From Antarcticimicrobium luteum (lineage in GTDB: Bacteria > Pseudomonadota > Alphaproteobacteria > Rhodobacterales > Rhodobacteraceae), in NCBI RefSeq assembly GCF_004358185.1, contig NZ_SMUV01000074.1, forward strand, positions 310,001-374,000: DNA of 64,000 nt. The letters run 5' to 3'. Each line of letters opens with the position of its first letter. Position 1 is the first letter of the stretch. A program made the translations under genes and the position numbers. The notes beneath the pieces are model-generated. The model was given only the letters and a program-made list of their open reading frames with translations, made no database searches and was not told the origin of the DNA. Positions 51,115-59,284 of this stretch are shown one piece after another.

Positions 51115-51888
51115 ATGGTCAACAGACACCTAGCCGAAAATCTGCGAACCCTTGCGGGGTACGGAAAATCAGTCTCCGAGATCTGCCGCCGGGCCGGCGT
51201 CAACCGTACGCAGTTCAACCGCTATCTCGGTGGCACCGCACAACCGTCCCTGCAGACCCTTCGCCGCATCTGCGATTTCTTCGGCGTCGATGAACATGAG
51301 ATCCTGATGCCGCCGGACGCTTTCCGTGCCATCATCCGGTTGCGCCCGCCGCAGATGGCGATGACCGACGACAAGGCGGCGCGTTTCGTGCAGCGCCTGT
51401 TCCTCGCTCAACGCACCCCGGCGGCGCAACCGGGGTATTATCACGGTTACATCATGCCCGAGCCCGATGTGCCCGTGGTCTATGTCCACCTGATCCGCAT
51501 CGGCTGGAGCGGTCAGGGCACGACGGTGAAACTCGTCGCGCGGTTCCCCGACGATCTGATCAACCTGCCCCGCCGGCTGACCTTCGAGGGAACCGCCTTT
51601 GAACAGGCCGGCAAGCTGTTCTGTCTGATGCAGGAGCGCAGACGCCGGCGGTCCGCCTCCTGCATCGTGCTGTCGCTGGGGGATTTCGACACGCCGGTCT
51701 TTCTGGACGGGATCGTCACCGGCACCGAGCCGGAAAGCGGGAATGAAATTACCAGTTTCCGGGTCATTTGGCGGTTCATCGGCGAGAAACCGGATCTGCG
51801 TCAGGCATTGCGGCAATGCGGCCCATACCCGGCGGAGGCAACCGGCCTCCCGGACGCCGTCGCCGCGACCCTCATCGGCCGCAGATGA
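51115..51888 (+). CDS. XRE-type helix-turn-helix transcriptional regulator
   Basis: A 257-residue regulator. The N-terminal helix-turn-helix (about residues 3-63) reads LAENLRTLAGYGKSVSEICRRAGVNRTQFNRYLGG and QPSLQTLRRICDFFGVDEHEIL. The remaining 190 residues (GYYHGYIMPEPDVPVVYVHLIRI, FEGTAFEQAGKLFCLMQERR) form an unrecognised ligand-binding domain. It is divergent from the amidohydrolase gene and probably controls it; TGACGC-N16-GCGTCA lies in between. Confidence 0.85.
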   Translation: MVNRHLAENLRTLAGYGKSVSEICRRAGVNRTQFNRYLGGTAQPSLQTLRRICDFFGVDEHEILMPPDAFRAIIRLRPPQMAMTDDKAARFVQRLFLAQRTPAAQPGYYHGYIMPEPDVPVVYVHLIRIGWSGQGTTVKLVARFPDDLINLPRRLTFEGTAFEQAGKLFCLMQERRRRRSASCIVLSLGDFDTPVFLDGIVTGTEPESGNEITSFRVIWRFIGEKPDLRQALRQCGPYPAEATGLPDAVAATLIGRR

Positions 51889-51998
51889 CGCCGGACGAGA
51901 TCCCTGCCAACCAGCCAGAGCCGTCCTGACCGGCCGCGCCGCATCCATCCCTGGCGCAAGGCCACACTCCCGTCGCCCAGCCTCCCGGCGCGCCGGTC

Positions 51999-52307
51999 CT
52001 ACCGGGATCCGCCCGGATCAGCGGGGCGCGCCTGTGGCCCTGAACCGGTCTCGCGCGGGCGTATTGGAAAGCTGGCGCGGGTCAGGATTCTGCCGCCGCC
52101 GTCGACGATGAACCGGCAGGCGCGCGATCCGTGATGGAAGGTCAGGCGCCACCGGCCCTGGTCCGCGTCGACACCCGCCTCGCAGCGCGAGGTGATGCCA
52201 CCGTCCTGCATCCTGTCCCTGACCTGCGCCGGCGTCAGGCCAAAGGCCTCGGCCAGCAGCGCCGCATCCACCGCGAACCCGTCGCCGTCGCGCTCGATCC
52301 CTGTCAT
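51999..52307 (-). CDS. DUF6522 family protein
   Basis: A 102-residue protein: VDAALLAEAFGLTPAQVRDRMQDGGITSRCEAGVDADQGRWRLTFHHGSRACRFIVDGGGRIL matches the small DUF6522 family of alphaproteobacteria, whose function is unknown. It lies 61 bp downstream of nsrR on the same strand, so it is probably part of the nitric-oxide response unit. No signal peptide. Confidence 0.75.
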   Translation of the reverse strand: MTGIERDGDGFAVDAALLAEAFGLTPAQVRDRMQDGGITSRCEAGVDADQGRWRLTFHHGSRACRFIVDGGGRILTRASFPIRPRETGSGPQARPADPGGSR

Positions 52308-52368
52308 CGCTCGCTCCTCCGGCAGATGTTCGCAACGGTCCGGGTTCCGCCCGGCGCCCCGGCCGCTC

Positions 52369-52785
52369 TCATGGCCTCGCCACCGCTACCAGTGCGACAT
52401 CGGCAAGCGTCGAGCGGTCGAGATCGGCCAGAAAGGCCGCCTCGGCGCTGCGGAACCGCACCTTCAGCCTGCATTGTCCGTCGATCACGCAATTTCCCCC
52501 GTCCGCGCCCAGGCATTCGACCAGCGGCTGATCCTGCTCCAGCAGCCGGACCACCGATCCGAGGCGGATCTCTTCGGCCGGGCGTGCCAGGATGGCCCCG
52601 CCACCGCCGCCCCGGCGCGTTTCGATGAAACCCGCGCGCGACAGGCGTTGCATGATCTTGGCCAGGTGGTTGCGCGAAAGCTGGAATTCCTCTGCCAGTT
52701 CGGCGCTGGAAAAGGCGCGCTCCGGGGCGCTGGCCATACGCATGAGCATACGCAGTCCATAGTCGGTGAAGGAGGTGAGACGCAT
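52369..52785 (-). CDS. nsrR: Rrf2-family nitric-oxide-sensing repressor NsrR
   Basis: A 138-residue Rrf2 regulator. The winged helix is MRLTSFTDYGLRMLMRMA to ELAEEFQLSRNHLAKIMQRLSRAGFIETRRGGGGG; Cys91, Cys99 and Cys105 (ECLGADGGNCVIDGQCRLK) are spaced as the Fe-S cluster ligands of NsrR. The cluster reacts with NO and releases DNA. It is divergent from the truncated haemoglobin gene, with an NsrR-like palindrome between them. IscR is unlikely because the cysteine spacing and neighbours differ. Confidence 0.88.
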   Translation of the reverse strand: MRLTSFTDYGLRMLMRMASAPERAFSSAELAEEFQLSRNHLAKIMQRLSRAGFIETRRGGGGGAILARPAEEIRLGSVVRLLEQDQPLVECLGADGGNCVIDGQCRLKVRFRSAEAAFLADLDRSTLADVALVAVARP

Positions 52786-52805
52786 GATCGCAGGTAATCC
52801 GTTTG

Positions 52806-52828
52806 AATCGGCATTTACAATACCTATT
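52806..52828. promoter_or_regulatory. NsrR-like operator
   Basis: Imperfect palindrome with arms AATCGGCATT and AATACCTATT around a TAC centre; 8 of 11 positions pair and GGNATT-N3-AATNCC is its core. By my comparison it agrees with the well-known enterobacterial NsrR consensus at 16 of 23 positions. It lies 20 bp before nsrR and 44 bp before the globin gene. Confidence 0.6.
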
Positions 52829-52872
52829 AGCGGGGATAGGCAGGATTTCAAGCCGAATCCGGGAGGCCGAAA

Positions 52873-53331
52873 ATGAACAGTTCTGAAACGGCACCGCGCA
52901 TCGCCTCTGCCCGGCCCGAATTGACTGCCGCGCTGATGGCGCAGACGGGTCTTGACGAGGAGATGCTCAGCGACCTCGTGCACCGGTTCTATGACAAGGT
53001 GCGCGGCGATGCGGTTCTGGGGCCGATCTTCGAGGCGCGGATCGCCGACTGGCAGCCGCATCTGGAGCGCATGGTCGCCTTCTGGTCCTCGGTGGCGCTG
53101 ATGACCGGGCGGTATCACGGCGCGCCGGTCCCCGCCCACATGCACCTTCCGGTCAGATGGGCGCATTTCGACCGCTGGCTGGCGCTGTTCCGCGAAACCG
53201 CGCGCGAGATTTGCACGCCCGAGGGCGCCGACCACGTCATCGAACGGGCCGAACGCATCGCCCGCTCGCTGCACATGGCGATCGAGGATGCCGCCGGGGA
53301 CCAGCGCACCTCGGCGCCCACGCTGCGCTGA
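52873..53331 (+). CDS. Group III truncated haemoglobin
   Basis: A 152-residue globin of the 2/2 fold. LVHRFYDKVRGDAVLGPIFEARIADWQPHLERMVAFWSSVALMTGRYHGAPVPAHMHLPVRWAHFDRWLALFRETA contains the group III pattern with B10/CD residues and the proximal His in the HF-RWL-LF segment. Such proteins bind O2 and NO and are thought to help detoxify NO. Divergent from nsrR and followed by a folate gene and ubiTUV on the same strand. Confidence 0.92.
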   Translation: MNSSETAPRIASARPELTAALMAQTGLDEEMLSDLVHRFYDKVRGDAVLGPIFEARIADWQPHLERMVAFWSSVALMTGRYHGAPVPAHMHLPVRWAHFDRWLALFRETAREICTPEGADHVIERAERIARSLHMAIEDAAGDQRTSAPTLR

Positions 53332-53409
53332 TCGGAGGACCATCCGGGTGACCCAACCGCTTTTCCCCCGAGACGCCGCCAGGGCGGCCAGGATGAGAGG
53401 AGGCCACGG

Positions 53410-54111
53410 ATGACCCATGACCCCGGGGAAACGGGCCGCTATGCCTCGCCGCCCTGCTTGGCCGGAGAGGTGGCGCCGGATTACTTCGACCCGCTGGCAG
53501 TGGACCCCGGGCAGGCCCGCGACGTGGCGCGCTGGCGGCGGGCCGAGCGCGCGCGGCTGCGCGCCGCGCGGCAAGCCCAAAGCCTGGAGATGCGGCGCAC
53601 CGTGGCGCAGGCGCTGTGCGGCCATCTGCGCGATCTGCTGGCCAGCCGGTTCGAGCGCGCGCGCGGCAGGGTCTTTTCCGCCTACTGGCCGATCAAGGGA
53701 GAGCCGGACCTGCGCCCGCTGATGGCCGAGTTGCACGCCGCCGGTGTGATCGTCGCCCTGCCGGTGGTCGAGGTGAAGGCCGCGCCGCTGATCTTTCGCC
53801 GCTGGACCCCCGAGACCAGGATGGCACGGGGCGACTGGAACATCCCCGTGCCCCCGCCCGGGGCCGACCCGCTCGCCCCGGACATCTCGCTCGCGCCGCT
53901 GATGGGATGGGACGCGGCGGGGTATCGCCTCGGCTACGGCGGCGGCTATTTCGACCGCACACTGGCCGCGCGCAGGCCCCGCCCCTTCACCATAGGGATC
54001 GGACTGCAGGCCGCGCGCCTCGCCACCATCTACCCTCAACCCCACGACATCCCGCTCGACACCATCTTGACCGAGGCCGGGGTCCAGTTCCCGAAGGAGA
54101 GCCGCCGATGA
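53410..54111 (+). CDS. 5-formyltetrahydrofolate cyclo-ligase
   Basis: A 233-residue ATP-dependent enzyme converting 5-formyl-THF to 5,10-methenyl-THF. The nucleotide-binding part has AARQAQSLEMRRTVAQ and FSAYWPIKGEPDLRPLM; the C-terminal LAPLMGWDAAGYRLGYGGGYFDRTL is the family signature with the GGGYFDR loop. The reading ends 4 bp inside ubiT (overlap), so it is coupled to ubiTUV; the reason for linkage is unclear. Confidence 0.92.
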   Translation: MTHDPGETGRYASPPCLAGEVAPDYFDPLAVDPGQARDVARWRRAERARLRAARQAQSLEMRRTVAQALCGHLRDLLASRFERARGRVFSAYWPIKGEPDLRPLMAELHAAGVIVALPVVEVKAAPLIFRRWTPETRMARGDWNIPVPPPGADPLAPDISLAPLMGWDAAGYRLGYGGGYFDRTLAARRPRPFTIGIGLQAARLATIYPQPHDIPLDTILTEAGVQFPKESRR

Positions 54112-54635
54112 CCGTCGAACATGGGGCGACGCTGCCGCCCCGGCCACCCGGCGCGGGCGCCCTCGCGCGCCTCGCCTCGTCCATGGCCCAGCCGATCCTG
54201 GGCCGGATCGCCCGCCGTGTCGCGGCGCGTCACGCCTCGCTTTTCGCGCGCCTGGGGGCGCATCAGAACACCGACTATGTGATCGACCCGGTCGAACTGC
54301 CCTTTGCGCTGCACCTGCGCCCGGACCCGCAGGCGCTGCTGTTTCGCGCGGTGCCGCGCGATGCGCTGCCCGCGGCGGGGGCAACCATCCGCGGCCGATT
54401 CCTGATGCTGCTGGAACTGCTCGATGCCGAGGTGGATGGCGACGCCGCCTTCTTCTCGCGCGATCTGGAGATCACCGGCGACACCGAGGCGGTGGTGCGG
54501 CTGCGCAACGCGCTCGACGATGTGGACGGTTCCATCGCCGAGGAGGCCGCCGCGATGTTCGGCCCGCCGGGACGCGCGATCCTGGGCCACCTGCGCCGCA
54601 AGTATTCCGATGACGCCATGCCAAGAGGTGAATGA
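54108..54635 (+). CDS. ubiT: SCP2-domain protein UbiT
   Basis: A 175-residue sterol-carrier-protein-2-like lipid-binding protein: LPFALHLRPDPQALLFRAVPRDALPAAGATIRGRFLMLLELLDAEVDGDAAFFSRDLEITGDTEAVVRLRNALDDVD is the SCP2 core. With UbiU and UbiV it supports oxygen-independent ubiquinone synthesis, presumably by binding prenylated intermediates. The ubiU start codons overlap its stop. Confidence 0.9.
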   Translation: MTVEHGATLPPRPPGAGALARLASSMAQPILGRIARRVAARHASLFARLGAHQNTDYVIDPVELPFALHLRPDPQALLFRAVPRDALPAAGATIRGRFLMLLELLDAEVDGDAAFFSRDLEITGDTEAVVRLRNALDDVDGSIAEEAAAMFGPPGRAILGHLRRKYSDDAMPRGE

Positions 54636-55636
54636 TGAGCCTTGCTGAACTGATCTGTCCGGCCGGAACTCCGGCGGCGCTGCGTACCGCGGTCGATGCC
54701 GGCGCCGATGCCGTCTATTGCGGGTTCCAGGACGCGACCAACGCGCGCAACTTTCCGGGCCTGAACTTCACCCCCGAAGAACTGGAAGAGGCCGTGGCCT
54801 ATGCCCATGCGCGCGGCGCCAAGGTTCTGCTGGCGCTCAACACCTACCCGCCGGCGGGCAAGGTGGATCTGTGGCGGCAGGCCGCCGATTCCGGGGCCCG
54901 GTTCGGGGTCGACGCCTTTATCGTGGCCGACATGGGCGTGGCCGATTACATCGCGCGCAACCACCCCGGCGTCCGGCTGCACCTGTCGGTGCAGGCAGCG
55001 GCCTCCAGCCCCGAGGCGATCCGCTATTACGCGCAGCATTTCGGGGTCAAGCGGGTGGTCCTGCCCCGCATCCTGACCATCCCCGAAATCCGCAAGATCC
55101 GCCAGGAAATCCCCTGCGAGATCGAGACCTTCATCTTTGGCAACCACGGCCTGATGGTCGAGGGGCGGTGCAGCCTGACCAATTACCTCACCGGGCAGTC
55201 GACCAACATGGACGGGGTCTGCTCGCCCGCCTCGGAGGTGGAATACATCCGCGACGAGGCCACCGGGACGATGTCGAGCTGCCTGGGCGGCTTCACCATC
55301 GACCGCTTCGGCCCCGAGGAAAAGGCCGGCTATCCCACGATCTGCAAGGGGCGCTACACCGCCCCGCACCGGCCCGAAGGCTATTACGCGTTCGAAGAGC
55401 CGGTCAGCCTCAATCTTTCGCGCCTGTTGCCGGACCTGATCGGCGCCGGCGTTCATGCCTTCAAGATCGAGGGGCGCCAACGCTCGAAAGCCTATGTGCG
55501 CAGCGTGGTCTCGGCGTTTCGCCGCGCGGTCGACGACATCCGCGCCGGGCGCGCGGCGAATATCGAGGACCTCGTGGCGCTGACCGAGGGCCAGAAACAG
55601 ACGCAAGGCGCCTTTGAGACCAAGAAATGGCGGTGA
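54635..55636 (+). CDS. ubiU: U32-family O2-independent ubiquinone hydroxylase subunit UbiU
   Basis: A 333-residue U32 peptidase-like protein that with UbiV hydroxylates ubiquinone precursors without O2, using prephenate as oxygen source. Conserved: LICPAGTPAALRTAVDAGADAVYCGF, ARNFPGLNF, LHLSVQAAASSPEAI. Cysteines 179, 196 and 237 match three Fe-S ligands, but the first expected one is Gly172. An ATG at 54632 is also possible; 54635 is better spaced from AGAGG. Confidence 0.9.
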   Translation: MSLAELICPAGTPAALRTAVDAGADAVYCGFQDATNARNFPGLNFTPEELEEAVAYAHARGAKVLLALNTYPPAGKVDLWRQAADSGARFGVDAFIVADMGVADYIARNHPGVRLHLSVQAAASSPEAIRYYAQHFGVKRVVLPRILTIPEIRKIRQEIPCEIETFIFGNHGLMVEGRCSLTNYLTGQSTNMDGVCSPASEVEYIRDEATGTMSSCLGGFTIDRFGPEEKAGYPTICKGRYTAPHRPEGYYAFEEPVSLNLSRLLPDLIGAGVHAFKIEGRQRSKAYVRSVVSAFRRAVDDIRAGRAANIEDLVALTEGQKQTQGAFETKKWR

Positions 55637-55641
55637 CAGAC

Positions 55642-56553
55642 ATGACGAAACTCACACTCGGACCGATCGCCTATCACTGGAGCGGCGAGGAGCGGCGCGA
55701 TTTCTATGCCCGAATCGCCGATGAGGCCCCGGTGGACGAGGTCTATCTGGGCGAAGTGATCTGCTCCAAGCGCGCGCCCTTCCACGAGGCGGACCTGCCC
55801 GACACGATCGAGCGGCTGGAGCGGGCCGGAAAGACGGTGATCGTCTCTTCGCTGGCCGAGGTGATGCTGGCGCGGGAACGCAAGGCCACCGCCGATCTGG
55901 CCGAAATGGACAGCCCCGAGATCGAACTCAACAACGCCGCCGGGCTGTTCGCGCGCGGCAAGCGCCCGCACCGGGTCGGACCGTTCCTGAACGCCTATAA
56001 CGAGGCCACCATCGCCTGGATGGCAGGGCAAGGGGCAACCCATGTGACCCTGCCGGCCGAACTGCCGCGCGCGGCCATTGCCGTGGCCGCCGGTGCGGCG
56101 CGCGATCTTGGGCTGGGGGTGGAACTGCAGGTCTTCGGCCGCGCCCCGCTGGCGGTGTCGGCGCGCTGCTATCACGCGCGCGCCCATGGCCGCACCAAGG
56201 ACAATTGTCAGTTCGTCTGCGAGCAGGACCCCGACGGGATGCCGCTGGCCACCCGCGACGACCATCCGATCCTGCGGGTGAACGGCATACAGACCCAGTC
56301 GGAAAGCTATGTCGATCTGTTGCCCGAGGCCGGGGAAATCTCGGCGATGGGCGTGACCCATCTGCGCCTGATGCCGCAGGCGGTGGACATGGTCGAGGTG
56401 GCCTGGGCCTTCCGCGATGTCCTCGACGGCGCCTGCACGGTCGCGGACGCCGATGCGCGGCTGCGCGCGCTGTGCGGCGCAACCGGCCTCAGCAACGGGT
56501 TCTATTTCGGCACCGCCGGATACCGGCGTATCGAGGCGGCGGCGCCGGCCTGA
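55642..56553 (+). CDS. ubiV: U32-family O2-independent ubiquinone hydroxylase subunit UbiV
   Basis: A 303-residue partner of UbiU. LTLGPIAYHWSGEERRDFY starts as UbiV proteins do, so the ATG at 55642 (after GGTGA) is preferred to the one at 55627. Cys41 (GEVICSKR) and Cys176/189/193 (SARCYHARAHGRTKDNC, then QFVCEQ) keep the C-x12-C-x3-C ligand pattern of the [4Fe-4S] cluster. Fe-S ubiquinone hydroxylase in denitrifying or anaerobic growth is the expected role. Confidence 0.91.
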   Translation: MTKLTLGPIAYHWSGEERRDFYARIADEAPVDEVYLGEVICSKRAPFHEADLPDTIERLERAGKTVIVSSLAEVMLARERKATADLAEMDSPEIELNNAAGLFARGKRPHRVGPFLNAYNEATIAWMAGQGATHVTLPAELPRAAIAVAAGAARDLGLGVELQVFGRAPLAVSARCYHARAHGRTKDNCQFVCEQDPDGMPLATRDDHPILRVNGIQTQSESYVDLLPEAGEISAMGVTHLRLMPQAVDMVEVAWAFRDVLDGACTVADADARLRALCGATGLSNGFYFGTAGYRRIEAAAPA

Positions 56554-56622
56554 TCCGCAAGGACGACCAGTTTTCCCGGGAAGACCGCACGCCCATCAAG
56601 GCATGCGGCCTTCAGCGTGGCT

Positions 56623-57768
56623 TCAGAGCGCGGCGTTGAAAAGCTGCGTCAGGTTCTCTTCGGTCAGCTCGATCGGGTTGCCGCCGCAGGACGGGTCGAT
56701 GATCGCGCCCTTGACCAGCTCGGGGATTCTGTCCGCGGTCACGCCCAGATCCGCCAGCTTGCGCGGGATGCCCATGCTGTCGTTGAACTCCTGCACAAAG
56801 GCGCGGAACCCCTCAAAGCCACCGGGAATCCCCAGATAGGCGGCCGCGCTGTCGAACCGATCGGCAATGACCGGGGCGTTGAACGCAAGCACGGCGGGCA
56901 TGCAAACCGCATTGGTGGTGCCGTGATGGGTGTTGAAATGCGCCCCGATCGGATGGCTCATGGCGTGGATCGCGCCCAACCCCTTCTGGAACGCGGTGGC
57001 GCCCATCGCCGCCGCACTCATCATCTGGGCGCGCGCCTCGATGTCGGTGCCATCGGCATAGGCGCGCGGCAGGTAGTCCTTGACCAGCCGCATCCCCTCC
57101 AGCGCGATACCCTGGGACATCGGGTGGTAGAACGGCGAGGAGAAGGCCTCGACGCAATGGGCAAAGGCATCGAGGCCCGTCCCGGCGGTGATGAACTTGG
57201 GCATGCCCACGGTCAGTTCCGGATCGCAGATCACCACGGTCGGCAGCACCTTGGGGTGAAAGATGATCTTTTTCGCGTGGGTTTCGGAATTGGTGATGAC
57301 GCTGGCGCGGCCCACTTCCGAGCCAGTGCCGGCGGTGGTGGGCACCGCGATGATCGGCGCGATGGCCTCCGCATCGGCGCGGGTCCACCAATCGCCGATA
57401 TCCTCGAAATCCCAGACCGGCCGGGTTTGCCCCGACATAAAGGCCACCATCTTGCCAAGGTCCAGCCCCGAGCCGCCGCCAAAGGCGATCACGCCGTCAT
57501 GGCCGCCGGCGGTATAGGCGGCGACGCCCGCGGCGAGGTTCTTTTCATTCGGGTTCGGATCGACCTCGGAAAAGATGGCGCGGCCCAGCCCGGCGGCCTC
57601 GAGAATGTCGAGCGTGGCCTGCGTCACCGGCAGGCTCGCAAGCCCCTTGTCGGTGACCAGCAGCGGTTTCTTGATGCCCGCCGCCGCGCAGGCCTCGGGC
57701 AGTTCGGTGATCCGGCCGGGGCCGAATTTGATGGTGGTCGGATAGGACCAGTTTCCAACGAGAGACAT
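56623..57768 (-). CDS. Iron-containing alcohol dehydrogenase
   Basis: A 381-residue group III alcohol dehydrogenase. GGGSGLDLGKMVAFM is the NAD(P)-binding motif (about residue 95), VPTTAGTGSEVGRASVI the nucleotide loop, and metal ligands lie in TGLDAFAHCVEAF and AIHAMSHPIGAHFNTHHGTTNAV. It oxidises an alcohol to an aldehyde, presumably for the aldehyde dehydrogenase encoded upstream. The start at MSLVGNWSYPT is chosen because upstream in-frame codons overlap the intergenic hairpin region. Confidence 0.92.
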   Translation of the reverse strand: MSLVGNWSYPTTIKFGPGRITELPEACAAAGIKKPLLVTDKGLASLPVTQATLDILEAAGLGRAIFSEVDPNPNEKNLAAGVAAYTAGGHDGVIAFGGGSGLDLGKMVAFMSGQTRPVWDFEDIGDWWTRADAEAIAPIIAVPTTAGTGSEVGRASVITNSETHAKKIIFHPKVLPTVVICDPELTVGMPKFITAGTGLDAFAHCVEAFSSPFYHPMSQGIALEGMRLVKDYLPRAYADGTDIEARAQMMSAAAMGATAFQKGLGAIHAMSHPIGAHFNTHHGTTNAVCMPAVLAFNAPVIADRFDSAAAYLGIPGGFEGFRAFVQEFNDSMGIPRKLADLGVTADRIPELVKGAIIDPSCGGNPIELTEENLTQLFNAAL

Positions 57769-57893
57769 GTGTTTGCCTTTCCAGGGTTTCACCGGTTGAA
57801 ACCGGTCATGCGCTTCGAAAATTCCGCCCAGGGCGCTTGCGTCCCGGGCTGCGCCCGCCCTCTGTATGGGAGAGAAGGACGGGACGGACATGC

Positions 57894-59276
57894 TCAGCCC
57901 GTCACCTTCTTCAGGTGATAGGATTTCGGGCGCGTCAGGTTGTGATAGCCGATCACCGACAGCCCGCCGCCGCGCCCGGTCTGCTTGCAGCCGGTCCAGC
58001 ACAGCCCCGGATCGAGGTAGTCGGCCCGGTTCAGGAACACGGTTCCGGTCTCGATCCGGTCGCCGACCCGCTCGGCGCGGTCCAGATCGCTGGTCCAGAG
58101 GCTGGCGGTCAGGCCGAAATCGCTGTCGTTCATCAGCGCGATCGCCTCTTCGTCGTCCTTGACCGGCATGATGCCGACCACGGGCCCAAAGCTTTCCTCG
58201 CGCATCACCCGCATCTCGTGGGTGACGCCTGTCAGGATCTGCGGCGTCAGATAGGTGCCGCCATCGTCCCCGGGCATGGTGTCGATATGGGCCACGGCGC
58301 CGGCAGCGACGGCCTCGTCGATCTGGGCGCGCACCTGGTTGGCAAAGCGGATGTTGGCCATCGGCCCGATCGAGGTTTCGGGCTCCAGCGGATTGCCCAG
58401 CTTGTAGCTTTTCACGATCGCCACCGCCTTTTCGACGAAGGCGTCGAACAGGCTTTCATGGACATAAAGCCGCTCCATCCCGCAGCAGCACTGGCCGGAA
58501 TTGAACATCGCCGCGTCGATCAGCGTGGCAACCGCCGCGTCGAGATCGGCATCCTCCATCACGTAACCCGGATCCTTGCCGCCCAGTTCCAGCCCGACAC
58601 CGGTAAAGGTGCCGGCCGCGGCGCGTTCCATCGCGCGCCCCCCGCCGACCGAGCCGGTGAAGTTGACGAAATCGAAAGCCCGGTCCGCGATCAGCCCCGA
58701 GGTGGTGTCGTGATCCAGAAACACGTTCTGGAACACATCCTCCGGCACCCCGACGGACAGGAAGGCCTGCGCCATCCGCTCGCCCACCAGCAGGGTTTGC
58801 GTCGCGTGTTTCAACATCACCGTGTTGCCCGCGATCAGCGCCGGCGCCACCGTGTTGATCGCGGTCATATAGGGATAATTCCACGGCGCCACCACCAGCA
58901 CGACGCCCAGCGGCACGCGGCGGATATAGCGTTTGAAACTCGCGTCCTCGCCCACCTCGATATTCGCCAGCGCCTCGCGGGCGATCCCGGCCATATAGGT
59001 GGCGCGTTCCTCGAACCCGCCGAATTCGCCGCCATAGCGGATCGGACGGCCCATCATATGAGCCAGCTCCGGCACGATTTCCTCGTTCATATCGCCGACG
59101 GCGGCGACGCCGGCCAGGACCAGGTCGATCCGCTCTTGCAACGGGCGCGCGGCCCAGGCGGACTGCGCCGCCCGCGCCCGGTCGGCGGCGGCGCGCGCGG
59201 CCTCCGGCGTCAGGGTCTCACGGGTGGCGAAAACCGATCCGTCGATCGGCGAGATGCAGGTCAGGGTTTGGGTCAT
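57894..59276 (-). CDS. Aldehyde dehydrogenase family protein
   Basis: A 460-residue NAD(P)-dependent aldehyde dehydrogenase: VAPWNYPYMTAINTVAPALIAGNTVMLKHA binds cofactor, VNFTGSVGGGRAMER and GLELGGKDPGYVMEDADLDAAV (general-base Glu) follow, and the catalytic Cys is in FNSGQCCCGMERLYV. EESFGPVVGIMPV is the end motif. It likely oxidises the aldehyde made by the neighbouring alcohol dehydrogenase. Operon with the glutamine-synthetase-like gene 8 bp upstream. Confidence 0.93.
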   Translation of the reverse strand: MTQTLTCISPIDGSVFATRETLTPEAARAAADRARAAQSAWAARPLQERIDLVLAGVAAVGDMNEEIVPELAHMMGRPIRYGGEFGGFEERATYMAGIAREALANIEVGEDASFKRYIRRVPLGVVLVVAPWNYPYMTAINTVAPALIAGNTVMLKHATQTLLVGERMAQAFLSVGVPEDVFQNVFLDHDTTSGLIADRAFDFVNFTGSVGGGRAMERAAAGTFTGVGLELGGKDPGYVMEDADLDAAVATLIDAAMFNSGQCCCGMERLYVHESLFDAFVEKAVAIVKSYKLGNPLEPETSIGPMANIRFANQVRAQIDEAVAAGAVAHIDTMPGDDGGTYLTPQILTGVTHEMRVMREESFGPVVGIMPVKDDEEAIALMNDSDFGLTASLWTSDLDRAERVGDRIETGTVFLNRADYLDPGLCWTGCKQTGRGGGLSVIGYHNLTRPKSYHLKKVTG

Positions 59277-59284
59277 GTCTGTCC

